The position numbers were made by a program, and so were the translations under genes. Shown here one piece after another: positions 35,023 to 43,765 of a stretch of DNA of 64,000 nucleotides; the stretch's first letter is position 1, and every line of letters starts with the position of its first letter. This stretch comes from CAZBMJ01 sp964493205 (lineage in GTDB: Bacteria; Myxococcota; UBA727; JABDBI01). Below the pieces are notes generated by a model. It had not been told where the DNA came from. It did not search any database and saw only the letters and a program-made list of their open reading frames with translations. Location of the stretch: positions 1 through 64,000 of the forward strand of contig CAZBMJ010000007.1 of the NCBI GenBank assembly GCA_964493205.1, written 5' to 3'.

Positions 35023-35622
35023 ATGAAATTTAAAATTGTCTGTCTTAATATAAATTTTATTTTAAAAATTATTGTTATTTTTTTTATTTTTGCGAGCAAG
35101 TTTAACGCAGATAATACCGTTTGCACTTCTGATTTGAATAATTTTTCTTCTGCTAAAAAAGCTCACAAAAATAATAAGCAAGTTATGCATTGTGGTTATT
35201 GTGGGGCTTGCTCAAATATTGATGATATAAAAATTTATTATGACACGCGACATACACTAACAAATATCAGTAGAAATTGTAGCCTACACTTGCTTAAACC
35301 CTTTAGTGGGCAAGAAAAAGTTAAAAAGTGTATGCAAAAGAAAGTTAATTTGAGTCCTGAGTGCCTTGAATGCTGGCTTAATAATATGAAATGCACTAAA
35401 AAAAATTGTTTAAGTATTTGTTTGCTCGCTTTTTTAAGTAATTCCAATAACTTAATGCGGCGATGTTTTTTATGTGACGAACTAAAATGTGGACCAGAAT
35501 TTTTAAAATGTGCAGGCGCTAATAGAAGAAATTGTGGTATAACAACTGATATTCAGCGTGAAAATATCAGTATTTGTAAAGATTCTGACTTTGATTGGTC
35601 AACAGGGCAATCGTTATTGTAA
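35023..35622 (+). CDS. Secreted cysteine-rich protein (CGACSN...AGANRR family)
   Basis: 199 residues with a signal peptide (residues 1-29) and AGAGG before the ATG. Mature Cys occur at fixed intervals: CGYCGACSN (57-65), CLECW (114-118), CTKKNCLSIC (124-133), RRCFLCDELKCGPEFLKCAG (147-165) and RNCGITTDI. The motif AGANRRNCGITTDIQR reminds me of a conserved, uncharacterised family of secreted proteins in unicellular eukaryotes; that is memory and not a search. Likely a disulfide-bonded extracellular domain. The host-associated setting makes inter-domain transfer worth testing. It follows the IS element and is not part of another operon. Confidence 0.7.
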   Translation: MKFKIVCLNINFILKIIVIFFIFASKFNADNTVCTSDLNNFSSAKKAHKNNKQVMHCGYCGACSNIDDIKIYYDTRHTLTNISRNCSLHLLKPFSGQEKVKKCMQKKVNLSPECLECWLNNMKCTKKNCLSICLLAFLSNSNNLMRRCFLCDELKCGPEFLKCAGANRRNCGITTDIQRENISICKDSDFDWSTGQSLL

Positions 35623-35707
35623 AATTATAATTAAAAACAGATAATAAAGGGTTTTCATTATCACTTAGATTAACATAACTTTTGTTATAGGATTTAATCT
35701 TCTCGAT

Positions 35708-35834
35708 TTACTTTTTTTCAGCAATCTCGCTTCTGCAAATTGGACAAATCTGTTGGTATTTATAGCTTTCCTCGATGCACTCTAGGAAAAATATGACCTT
35801 TGGGTACGTAGGAATGAGATAAAAAACGTTAAAT
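35708..35834 (-). pseudogene. Decayed RING-finger-like reading frame
   Basis: Reading the minus strand from about 35806 down to the TAA at 35708-35710 gives KVIFFLECIEESYKYQQI followed by CPICRSEIAEKK. The C-x-x-C-R ending with the earlier Leu-Glu-Cys-Ile matches the second half of a RING-H2 finger (x-G-H-x-F-x-x-x-C-I-x-x-W-x-C-P-I-C-R). In the preceding frame GGTCATATTTTT would give G-H-I-F, so a one-base shift separates G-H-I-F from F-L-E-C. No start codon or N-terminal half is present. Probably a remnant of a ubiquitin-ligase-like effector. Read as non-functional. Confidence 0.4.
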
Positions 35835-36503
35835 TTAATTTCTAACAAAGCCTTCTTTGGTTAGAACAAGCTTGCTTACAAACTTATCACTTACTTTTTG
35901 GTTATGAGTAACCAGCACTACTGTTAAACCAAATTTATTATTATAGCTTTGTATTAAATCAATAATTTCTTCACCAGTGGTTTCATCTAAATTGCCTGTT
36001 GGTTCATCGGCTAATAAAATTTTTGGTTTTGCAACGAGTGCCCTAGCGAGGGCCACTCTTTGTTGTTCACCACCAGATAACTCTCCTGGCTTGTGATCAA
36101 ATCTATGAGATAATCCTGTAAAAGATAGTACTTCTTGAGCTAACAATTTTGCTTTTTGAGAGCTTAGTCTTGCCATCAAAAGGGGCATCATAACATTTTC
36201 TAAGGCAGTAAATTCTGATAATAAGTGATGAAACTGAAATACATAACCAATATTTTTATTTCTAAAATCAGCGATTTGTGCTTCTGGCTTATTTAGTATA
36301 TTTTGCGAATCATAAGTAATACTGCCCGAAGTTGGTGCATCTAGTGTGCCTAACACGTGCAAAAAAGTACTTTTACCTACTCCTGAAGTTCCTGTGATAG
36401 ATATCATTTCAGAAGATTTAATAGACAAAGAAATATTCTTAAGAACCGGTATCTCTTTATTGTTTAAAAAGTAAGATTTGCTTAAATTTTTTATCTCAAT
36501 CAT
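35835..36503 (-). CDS. lolD: Lipoprotein-release ABC transporter ATPase LolD
   Basis: 222 residues. Walker A GTSGVGKSTFLHVLG, Q-loop GYVFQFHHLL, signature LSGGEQQRVALARAL and Walker B ILLADEPTGNLDE are all intact. The MacB/LolD-type ending EGFVRN and the position directly after (8-bp overlap) the permease gene support LolD, which powers release of outer-membrane lipoproteins from the inner membrane. It ends the packed operon. Confidence 0.93.
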   Translation of the reverse strand: MIEIKNLSKSYFLNNKEIPVLKNISLSIKSSEMISITGTSGVGKSTFLHVLGTLDAPTSGSITYDSQNILNKPEAQIADFRNKNIGYVFQFHHLLSEFTALENVMMPLLMARLSSQKAKLLAQEVLSFTGLSHRFDHKPGELSGGEQQRVALARALVAKPKILLADEPTGNLDETTGEEIIDLIQSYNNKFGLTVVLVTHNQKVSDKFVSKLVLTKEGFVRN

Positions 36504-38364
36504 AGCGTAAACCTTCCACCGGCTTTAATCTTGCAGCAAATAATGATGGGGGAATTGTCGCCAAAAAGCTTATAATAATTGCTGCAAATATCACTAGGGC
36601 TACTTCCCAATAATCAAGAAGAACAGGTATACTTGAAAAATAATAAATATCAGCGTCAATAGTAATACCTATTTTTTCTACTAATTTACAAAGCAAAATA
36701 CCTAAAAGCCCACCTAAAAATGCGCCCATAGTCCCTACAGACAAACCATAGGTTACAAAAATTTTCATAATAGAAGGGTCTGTTGCACCCATACTTTTTA
36801 AAATAGCAATATCTTTACCTTTTTCTATTACCACCATAATTAATGTTACTAAAATTAATAAACTAGCCATAAAAATCAACGTAGCTAAAATTATGAGCAT
36901 AGCAATTTTTTCAAGCTGTAATGCTGAAAAAATATTTTTATTCATCTGTATCCAATCTCTTACATAAAAAGGATAGCCACCGATTTTTTCATCAATTTCT
37001 TTAGCAATTGCGCGAGTCTGTTTTAAATCTTTTAAGCGATACTCAACTCCCGAAACATTTTCTTTAAAATTAAAAAAGTCTTGGGCATCTTTAATAGACA
37101 TATAAGCAAACTTAGAATCATATTCGTACATATCTGATTTAAACATGCCAGCAACTCTAAAAGTTTTAGCTCGTGGTATAATACCGGTGGGGCCAATGTC
37201 ACCAGCTGGACTAATAAAATTAATCAAGTCACCCACTAACAAACCTAAATCTAGAGCCATTTCCTTGCCAACAATAACTCCCGAATAGATTTCTTTATCA
37301 TCACTAGACTTACGAAGAAGCTTTATTTTGGTTGGATCTTTTATATTAGCCAAGCTTTCCTTACTAACATATTGCAATAAATGAGAAGATTCTGAAAGGG
37401 CATCAACATCAATACCAATGATCATGGCTCCTGATACATTTTTATCTGATGAAACCAGCCCCTCTTTTAAGATAAAAGGCATGGCACTTAAAAGACCATC
37501 AATATTTTTGGTTTGATCAATAATTTTGTTATATTCGCTAAAATCATTACCATATTTTAAAACCATTAAGTGGGCGTTGGCCCCTAATATCTTTGAACGC
37601 AAACTATCACTAAAACCATTCATAACGCTCATCACTACTATCATGCCTGCACAAGAAATCATGACGGCCACAACAGAAATAATGCTTATTAAAGAAACTA
37701 CTTCAGAGCTTTTTTTGCTCATCAAAAATCGTAATCCAATAAAAAATTCATAGCTTATTTTGGGATTAAACCTAGATTCACCAAAAAATAAATAACCTAG
37801 TGCGCCACCCAAACTTAAAAATAATAAAAGTAAAAATGACAAAGAAACTATTAATACAACAAAATAGGCCGAAGATGTGCCATAAGAAAAAACCTGTTCG
37901 GCCCAATCTTTTAAGAATAAATTTCCTAAGGATATAATAAAAACTACTATGGTGCTTTCAAAAAATGAGACTTTTTTCAACCAAATCGCTAAAAAAACAC
38001 CAAAAATAATGCCCAATAACATATTAAAAATGGCTAAAATTAAGGGCAATTGTTCAGTGTAATTTTTAATTAAATTTATTTTTACAAATAAAACATAAAA
38101 AATACTCATAAAAACAAAAGAAACTAATACTATTGGCCAAAGAACAGGAATTTTTGTTTTATGCATATTTTTTTTAACTAAGCTTTCATAACTAAAAGAC
38201 AATAAAAAAGCTAAAGGCGCAAAAAATAAACTGCTTAATACTGCTATATATATTTTACAGTGGCAACGAAGTAAAATCTGTACATTATAAATGCCGCATA
38301 CAATCCAGCAAAATATAATAATATTGACCAATGATGACTGAAAAAATATTTCGCTTATGTTCAT
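36496..38364 (-). CDS. lolC: LolC/LolE-type permease with an N-terminal membrane extension
   Basis: The C-terminal 400 residues follow LolC/LolE: a first membrane helix (SLISIISVVAVMISCAGMIV), the MNGFSDSLRSKILGANAH start of the periplasmic MacB-like domain, and three final helices with the FtsX motif (KGKDIAILKSMGATDPSIMK, GLSVGTMGAFLGGLLG). About 220 residues precede this, with around seven hydrophobic segments (IYIAVLSSLFFAPLAFLLSF, LPLILAIFNMLLGIIFGVFL and others), which standard LolC lacks. Total is 622 against about 400. The extension is in frame without a stop, so a fusion and not a sequencing break is likely. It overlaps lysS by 4 bp and lolD by 8 bp. Confidence 0.9.
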   Translation of the reverse strand: MNISEIFFQSSLVNIIIFCWIVCGIYNVQILLRCHCKIYIAVLSSLFFAPLAFLLSFSYESLVKKNMHKTKIPVLWPIVLVSFVFMSIFYVLFVKINLIKNYTEQLPLILAIFNMLLGIIFGVFLAIWLKKVSFFESTIVVFIISLGNLFLKDWAEQVFSYGTSSAYFVVLIVSLSFLLLLFLSLGGALGYLFFGESRFNPKISYEFFIGLRFLMSKKSSEVVSLISIISVVAVMISCAGMIVVMSVMNGFSDSLRSKILGANAHLMVLKYGNDFSEYNKIIDQTKNIDGLLSAMPFILKEGLVSSDKNVSGAMIIGIDVDALSESSHLLQYVSKESLANIKDPTKIKLLRKSSDDKEIYSGVIVGKEMALDLGLLVGDLINFISPAGDIGPTGIIPRAKTFRVAGMFKSDMYEYDSKFAYMSIKDAQDFFNFKENVSGVEYRLKDLKQTRAIAKEIDEKIGGYPFYVRDWIQMNKNIFSALQLEKIAMLIILATLIFMASLLILVTLIMVVIEKGKDIAILKSMGATDPSIMKIFVTYGLSVGTMGAFLGGLLGILLCKLVEKIGITIDADIYYFSSIPVLLDYWEVALVIFAAIIISFLATIPPSLFAARLKPVEGLRYD

Positions 38365-40055
38365 TTTCTTTTCATTTTAGGAAATAGAATAACTTCTCTA
38401 ATAGACGCACTATTAGTTAAAAGCATAACCAATCTATCAATTCCTATTCCTTGCCCAGCGGCTGGCGGCATACCAACTTCTAGCGAGTGCAAAAATGCTT
38501 CGTCCACCTCACAGGCTTCTTCTTCACCCATAAACTTCATTTGCGCTTGCCTTACAAAGCGCTCTCTTTGATCATCTGCATCGTTGAGTTCTGAAAAAGC
38601 ATTTGCCACTTCCATTTTAGCAATGATTAATTCAAATCTATCAACCACAGCTTCATCACCATCTCTTTTGCGAGCAAGTGGGCTATTTGATACACAAAAA
38701 TCTGTAATAAATGTCGGCTGAATAATATGTTGCTCTACTTGGTGATCAAACACGCCATACAGCAAATTTAGTGCCAAGCTTCTTCTTCGCTCTGAACTTA
38801 AAGCTTTATCGATTTTTTCACCCATCACTAGCACATCACTAAAATCTTTAGTTTTAACAATTTTTTTAGCTACTGATATTAAATCCATGTGTGAATGAGC
38901 TGGTTCTTCTAAAAATTCTGGCAAAATGCTATTCATTTCCTCAACATTAAGATCTTTTAGACAAAGAACTACAGCTTCTTCTTCACTAACTAATTTTTTA
39001 TGAGTAATATTTAGCGCTTCTTTAACCGAAGTAATACCTATAAGTTCTTTAGTCTTTTTTTCATCAAAACCTAAATGCTCCGCTACTAATTGCGCAATAG
39101 GAACTTTTCTAAAGGGCTTTGAAAAATCTAGTATATGACCTTGATATTCAAGCTTATCAGTACCGTGTATATGCTTAACTAAGCCTTTGAAAAATTCTTG
39201 AGTAAGCTCAATAAAATTTTCATAGGTAGCATAGGCTTGATAAAACTCTATGCTGGTAAATTCAGGATTATGTTTAGTACTAACACCTTCATTACGAAAC
39301 ATACGCCCTATTTCGTAAACCTTTTCCATACCACCAACGATCAAACGCTTTAAAGGAATCTCTGTAGCAATTCTCATACACAAATCTTCAGAAAGAGCAT
39401 TATGATGAGTTAAAAATGGTTTTGCTTCTGCCCCACCAGCAATATCGGTTAATACAGGCGTTTCAACTTCGATAAAGCCTCTTTGATCCAAAAAATTCTG
39501 CAAATACCTGATAATTTTTGAACGAGTTCTAAATATCCAAGCAGCTTTATCATTAACTATTAAGTCTACCTCTCTATGGCGATAACGCTCTTCCACATTG
39601 GTTAAACCGTGCCATTTTTCGGGCAATGGCCGCAAAGTTTTAGTTAAAATTTTAAAATTATCTATATTTAGTGACAGCTCACCTGTTTTGGTTTTCATAG
39701 GCTTGCCACTGGCAAATACGAAATCACCCATATCTAGAAGCTTAAAAGCAGCAAAGTCATTTTCAGACAAATGCTCTTTTTGCAAAAAAACTTGCAAACT
39801 TGCACTAGCATCTTTAACAATAATAAAAGCCGCTTTGCCCATGCTTCTCACAGACATTACTCTGCCAGCAATGCTAAAACTATCTTGAACTTCTAATAAC
39901 TCTTCTTTGCTAAATTTATCATATTTTTCAATAAAGCTTTTATTATCAATACTAGGAGTGTAGCCATTTACATAAGGATTAAACCCTAGCTCTTTTAATT
40001 TTAACGCTTTTTGGCGACGTTCATTCATTATGCGTTCAATTGATGATAGTTCCAT
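38361..40055 (-). CDS. lysS: Lysyl-tRNA synthetase, class II
   Basis: Charges tRNA-Lys. 564 residues, about 60 longer than E. coli LysS. The OB-fold anticodon domain lies in the first 150 residues. Motif 1 is FLDQRGFIEVETPVL, motif 2 is GRMFRNEGVSTKHNPEFTSI and motif 3 is GIGIDRLVMLLTN. The extra length seems to be an insert at about 320-390 (HLGFDEKKTKELIGITSVKE onwards) between motif 2 and motif 3. Its place before lolC is typical of some delta-like lineages. It overlaps lolC by 4 bp and follows fabZ by 15 bp. Confidence 0.95.
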   Translation of the reverse strand: MELSSIERIMNERRQKALKLKELGFNPYVNGYTPSIDNKSFIEKYDKFSKEELLEVQDSFSIAGRVMSVRSMGKAAFIIVKDASASLQVFLQKEHLSENDFAAFKLLDMGDFVFASGKPMKTKTGELSLNIDNFKILTKTLRPLPEKWHGLTNVEERYRHREVDLIVNDKAAWIFRTRSKIIRYLQNFLDQRGFIEVETPVLTDIAGGAEAKPFLTHHNALSEDLCMRIATEIPLKRLIVGGMEKVYEIGRMFRNEGVSTKHNPEFTSIEFYQAYATYENFIELTQEFFKGLVKHIHGTDKLEYQGHILDFSKPFRKVPIAQLVAEHLGFDEKKTKELIGITSVKEALNITHKKLVSEEEAVVLCLKDLNVEEMNSILPEFLEEPAHSHMDLISVAKKIVKTKDFSDVLVMGEKIDKALSSERRRSLALNLLYGVFDHQVEQHIIQPTFITDFCVSNSPLARKRDGDEAVVDRFELIIAKMEVANAFSELNDADDQRERFVRQAQMKFMGEEEACEVDEAFLHSLEVGMPPAAGQGIGIDRLVMLLTNSASIREVILFPKMKRK

Positions 40056-40070
40056 TTGACGACTCCCAAA

Positions 40071-40502
40071 TCATACATTTTTTATTACTAAAACCAACGT
40101 TGCAAGAGAAACAATACTGCCTTCTACTTTGCACTCAGCTTGCGTTTTTAAAACATTCTTTTTATGAGCAATAATTTTAGCGGTAATTTCAAGGCGATCT
40201 CCAGGCTTTACCATTTGCTTAAACTTTACTTCATCTATGCCTGCAAAAAATGCCATTTCATTTTGAGCATCAAATTGCTTATTAAGGGCTAAAATAAGTC
40301 CAGACGCTTGCGCCATAGCTTCAACTTGTAATACACCAGGCATCACAGAAAGACCAGGAAAATGACCATTAAAATATTCTTCATTACCAGAAACATTTTT
40401 AATAGCCAAAATAGAGGTTTCAGTAAGCTCTAAGACTTTGTCTATTAATAAAAATGGATATCTATGAGGCAAAGCTTTTTTTATATCTTCAAAACTATAC
40501 AT
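40071..40502 (-). CDS. fabZ: 3-hydroxyacyl-[ACP] dehydratase FabZ
   Basis: 143 residues in a hot-dog fold. The catalytic His is in YFNGHFPGLSVMPGVLQVEA, with the catalytic Glu in QVEAMAQ. N-terminal LPHRYPFLLIDKVLEL is the family signature. Dehydrates beta-hydroxyacyl-ACP in fatty acid synthesis. It sits between lpxD and lysS, with lpxD only 3 bp away: FabZ and LpxD draw on the same hydroxyacyl-ACP pool. Confidence 0.96.
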   Translation of the reverse strand: MYSFEDIKKALPHRYPFLLIDKVLELTETSILAIKNVSGNEEYFNGHFPGLSVMPGVLQVEAMAQASGLILALNKQFDAQNEMAFFAGIDEVKFKQMVKPGDRLEITAKIIAHKKNVLKTQAECKVEGSIVSLATLVLVIKNV

Positions 40503-40505
40503 ATT

Positions 40506-41384
40506 TTACTTTCTTTTTTTATAAGCCGATAAGCGCAAAAAATCCTTATGTTTTATAGCGGGATAACCAGAGTAAATACTATTTTTAGGCACATTGCTAA
40601 AAACTTTACTTCCACCAGTTATTTTAGCTTTTTCTTTAATAACAACAAAAGGCCCTATACCAGCTTGTCCCAAAACAGTAACATCGTTTTCTATTCTAAC
40701 AAAACCTGCAATACCGCTTTGAGCTGCAATTATAACATTTTTACCTAAGCTAGTGTCATGACCAATATGAGTCATATTATCAATAAAACAATTTTCGTCT
40801 AAAGAAGTTTTACTTAAAATACCTTTAGCAATACTTACAAAATCCCCAATAAAGCAATTATTATTTATTTCTACACAGCCTAAGCTAGGTAAGTTTAATA
40901 ATTTATCTTCTCCAAAAGGTGCAAATGCAGTGCTGCCAATAACACTGTTGCAACCTATAGTTACGTTATTGCCTATTATGCTATGAGATTTAATAATGCT
41001 ACCAGCGTTAATTACGCTTTGAGCACCAATAATAACACTATCTTCTATTACAACATTTGGGGCAATTACAGCTGACTTATCTATATGCGTTGAAAAACTT
41101 GGACGTTTAAAAAAATCTAGCGTAGCTATTTTTAATAAAGCTTGACTTACGTCATCTACAACCAGCATTGAACAAGCTAGCTCGTCTGCCCAATTGGCAG
41201 CAATATCCATGGACATCACCAAACAAGAAGCTTTGGTATTTTTAGCTTTTCTAATATCTTGAGGCCAAATAATAAAAGATACATCGCCCTCACTAGCCAA
41301 ATCAATAGCATTAAGGCCTTTAAGTGCTACATCATCACCTAAAAGCCTTGCAGATAAATATATTTTAAGTTCAGCAGCCTGCAA
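40506..41384 (-). CDS. lpxD: UDP-3-O-acyl-glucosamine N-acyltransferase LpxD
   Basis: Adds the second hydroxyacyl chain in lipid A synthesis. 292 residues, shorter than the 341 of E. coli. The N-terminal uridine-binding domain ends near 100 (PSFSTHIDKSAVIAP); from there a left-handed beta-helix of hexapeptide repeats follows (VVIEDSVIIGAQSVIN and others). The catalytic His is probably in FIDNMTHIGHDTSLG. The C-terminal helical part is short. Between skp and fabZ. Confidence 0.93.
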   Translation of the reverse strand: MQAAELKIYLSARLLGDDVALKGLNAIDLASEGDVSFIIWPQDIRKAKNTKASCLVMSMDIAANWADELACSMLVVDDVSQALLKIATLDFFKRPSFSTHIDKSAVIAPNVVIEDSVIIGAQSVINAGSIIKSHSIIGNNVTIGCNSVIGSTAFAPFGEDKLLNLPSLGCVEINNNCFIGDFVSIAKGILSKTSLDENCFIDNMTHIGHDTSLGKNVIIAAQSGIAGFVRIENDVTVLGQAGIGPFVVIKEKAKITGGSKVFSNVPKNSIYSGYPAIKHKDFLRLSAYKKRK

Positions 41385-41386
41385 GA

Positions 41387-41950
41387 TTATTTCTTAGCAG
41401 CAGGCTTAACTGGTGCTGGTTTTGGCACTGGATAAGCTTTGTTAAAATCATTAATTAATTCTAGTGTCATATCATTTTTTTTAAGATTTTCAGAAGCATA
41501 CACCATGGCTGCAGAGTTTAGTATAACATCTATACCATTTCTTTTAGCTAATGATTCTATAAGTAATTTATTCTTATTTTCTAAATCAGCCACTGCTTCT
41601 TCACGTTTTTTAGTCAAGGCAGCACGACGATCAGTAAAATCTTTTTGAAAAGAATTTACTTTTTCGCCTAAAGTTTTTTCTTTTTCAAGTCTAGCTTTTT
41701 CAGTTAATTTACTCATAAGAGCTACTTCTTTTTCTATAGATTCACGGGCTTTTTGCTCATCCATAGCTATTTTTATTTCTTCTTCTTCAAGAACTTTCAT
41801 ACGTTTTTGCACTTCTTCTTCTTGAGCAAATGCTTGCTGAAAGTTAACATACGCAATTACTAAATTAGATTTATATAATTGTTTAGCAGTCGAATCTGCT
41901 AATAAATACAAACTTAAAACCAATGGCAAAAGAAAAATAATTTTTTTCAT
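41387..41950 (-). CDS. skp: Skp/OmpH periplasmic chaperone
   Basis: 187 residues from an ATG at 41950 with AGGA upstream. A signal peptide (KIIFLLPLVLSLYLLADS) precedes YVNFQQAFAQEEEVQKRMKV, the OmpH signature. A long charged coiled coil (about 60-130) makes the tentacle. C-terminal VILNSAAMVYASENLKKNDM is typical. The tail (PVPKPAPVKPAAKK) is Pro/Lys-rich and unusual for the family. Binds unfolded outer-membrane proteins. Two base pairs before lpxD. Confidence 0.92.
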   Translation of the reverse strand: MKKIIFLLPLVLSLYLLADSTAKQLYKSNLVIAYVNFQQAFAQEEEVQKRMKVLEEEEIKIAMDEQKARESIEKEVALMSKLTEKARLEKEKTLGEKVNSFQKDFTDRRAALTKKREEAVADLENKNKLLIESLAKRNGIDVILNSAAMVYASENLKKNDMTLELINDFNKAYPVPKPAPVKPAAKK

Positions 41951-42019
41951 AAATATCCTGTAAAGTATAAACAAAGTTATTTGATACTTAATTTTTTAAA
42001 AAATAAAAAGAGTTTAAAT

Positions 42020-43762
42020 CTATATTTTTTGCATTTCCCACAATTTTTTATAATGGCCATTTTTATTAATCAAATCATCATGCTTACCTTCTTCTACTAT
42101 GCGACCTTCTTCAAACACTAAAATTCTATCCATATGCCTAATCGTAGAAAGTCTATGAGCTATGGCTATAACCGTAGTGTTTTTGCTATTTTCTAAAACA
42201 TTATCTAAGCTTTCTTGAATAATCCTTTCTGTAGCAGTATCTAGACTAGAAGTGGCTTCATCTAGAATTAAAATAGGAGCTTTTTTCAAAAACGCTCTAG
42301 CAATAGCTATACGCTGACGCTGTCCACCACTTAATTTAAGCCCTCTTTCACCCACCAACGTATCGTAGCCATCTTCAAGACTCATAATAAAATCGTGAAT
42401 ATTAGCTAGCTTTGAAGCTTCTATTACTTGTTGATTATTAGCTAAAATATTTCCATAGCGAATATTTTCCAAAATACTTATATGAAACAATGAAATATCT
42501 TGAGGTATAACGGCTATATTTTTGCGTATACTATCAGCAGTGCATAACAAAATATTTTGATTATCTATTAAAATTTGACCGCTCTTAATATTAAAATTTT
42601 TGAGTAATAAAGATACAAAACTAGATTTACCAGCCCCTGAAGTACCTACAAGTCCTACTTTTTCTGAAGCTTTAATATCCAAAGAAAGATTACTAAAGAC
42701 ATTTTTTGAGTCCTCGTAAGCGAAACAAACATCTTTAAAACTTATGCTGGGGTTTTTAACAATAAGCTCATTAGTTAAGGATTTAGGCTCTTCGTTAGGT
42801 ATTTGTAAAACAGAGTAAGAGCTTTTTAAATCTCCCAAATTTTTCATAAAGTCTGGAAGTTTTTGCACCATCAGCCATGACTCCCAATTTATTTTTAAGG
42901 TAATACTCAAGATATAAACTACATCACCACTACTAACAAGATTACTAGTCCGCAAGCTAATCACATACAAAAACAAACCTATCAACATTATCCAATACAA
43001 TATAGCAGCAATAATATTAACTTTAAAGCTATATTTATAAACCAAAATATTAGTTGGTATAAAATTATTTTTTATCTTTTTATTTAATCTATTTAATTCG
43101 TACTTTTTATTAGAAAAAGAAAGAACTGTAGGCATATTAGAAATATTATCAGCTACTTGTCCTAAAATATTGTGCCGAGAATCAGAATGAGCAAAAGATA
43201 GTTTATCCATAGTTTTAGAAAGCTTATGCATAATAAGCAAAACAGTTATTACCCATAAGCTCATAAATAAACAAACTTTAACACTAACAACGGCTAAAAC
43301 AGCAGTTAAAACTATAGTATTAGCTACTTTAGGCGTAAAATCATGATGCATTGATGCCCAAAAATGATCATAGCCGTCAAGCAAACTTTTTATTTTACTA
43401 GCGATCATGCCTTGTGGGTTATTTTGAAAAAATGCATAAGAACTTTTTTGCACATGTTCATACGCCTGCATCAAAATAGATTCTCTCACATAGGGTTCAG
43501 AGCGCCATTCTGCAATATCAGCAACTCGCCAAACTACATCTAGTAAAATCTGTGCACAAATAAATATGCCCATAGGATAATATAAAGTTTCTAATTGGGT
43601 TATTTGATCAGAAGAAAAAATATCAATAATTAATTTGATTGAATAATTTACAGCAAAATCATAAAAAGAACCTAAAATAGGCGCCATAAGCATTACTAGG
43701 TAATACCATTTATAAGGCTTAATAACTTGCCATAAAAAAGAACTAATATTTGCGTGTTTCAT
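42020..43762 (-). CDS. MsbA/multidrug-type ABC exporter (fused permease-ATPase)
   Basis: 580 residues: six-helix transmembrane domain (about 20-310) then an ATPase domain with Walker A GTSGAGKSSFVSLLL, Q-loop and signature KLSGGQRQRIAIARA, Walker B PILILDEATSSLD and H-loop AHRLSTI. Half-transporter that dimerises. Placed after skp in the same operon, lipid A or glycolipid flipping is plausible but not proved; it lacks no ATPase motif. Start: ATG at 43762 directly after phhA. Confidence 0.85.
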   Translation of the reverse strand: MKHANISSFLWQVIKPYKWYYLVMLMAPILGSFYDFAVNYSIKLIIDIFSSDQITQLETLYYPMGIFICAQILLDVVWRVADIAEWRSEPYVRESILMQAYEHVQKSSYAFFQNNPQGMIASKIKSLLDGYDHFWASMHHDFTPKVANTIVLTAVLAVVSVKVCLFMSLWVITVLLIMHKLSKTMDKLSFAHSDSRHNILGQVADNISNMPTVLSFSNKKYELNRLNKKIKNNFIPTNILVYKYSFKVNIIAAILYWIMLIGLFLYVISLRTSNLVSSGDVVYILSITLKINWESWLMVQKLPDFMKNLGDLKSSYSVLQIPNEEPKSLTNELIVKNPSISFKDVCFAYEDSKNVFSNLSLDIKASEKVGLVGTSGAGKSSFVSLLLKNFNIKSGQILIDNQNILLCTADSIRKNIAVIPQDISLFHISILENIRYGNILANNQQVIEASKLANIHDFIMSLEDGYDTLVGERGLKLSGGQRQRIAIARAFLKKAPILILDEATSSLDTATERIIQESLDNVLENSKNTTVIAIAHRLSTIRHMDRILVFEEGRIVEEGKHDDLINKNGHYKKLWEMQKI

Positions 43763-43765
43763 TTT

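Noticed and set aside
35806..35816. Shared 11-mer ACGTAGGAATG between the RING-like remnant and the inverted-repeat arms at 24.1-24.4 kb
   Set aside because: The sequences around it are unrelated, so a common element cannot be claimed from 11 bases.
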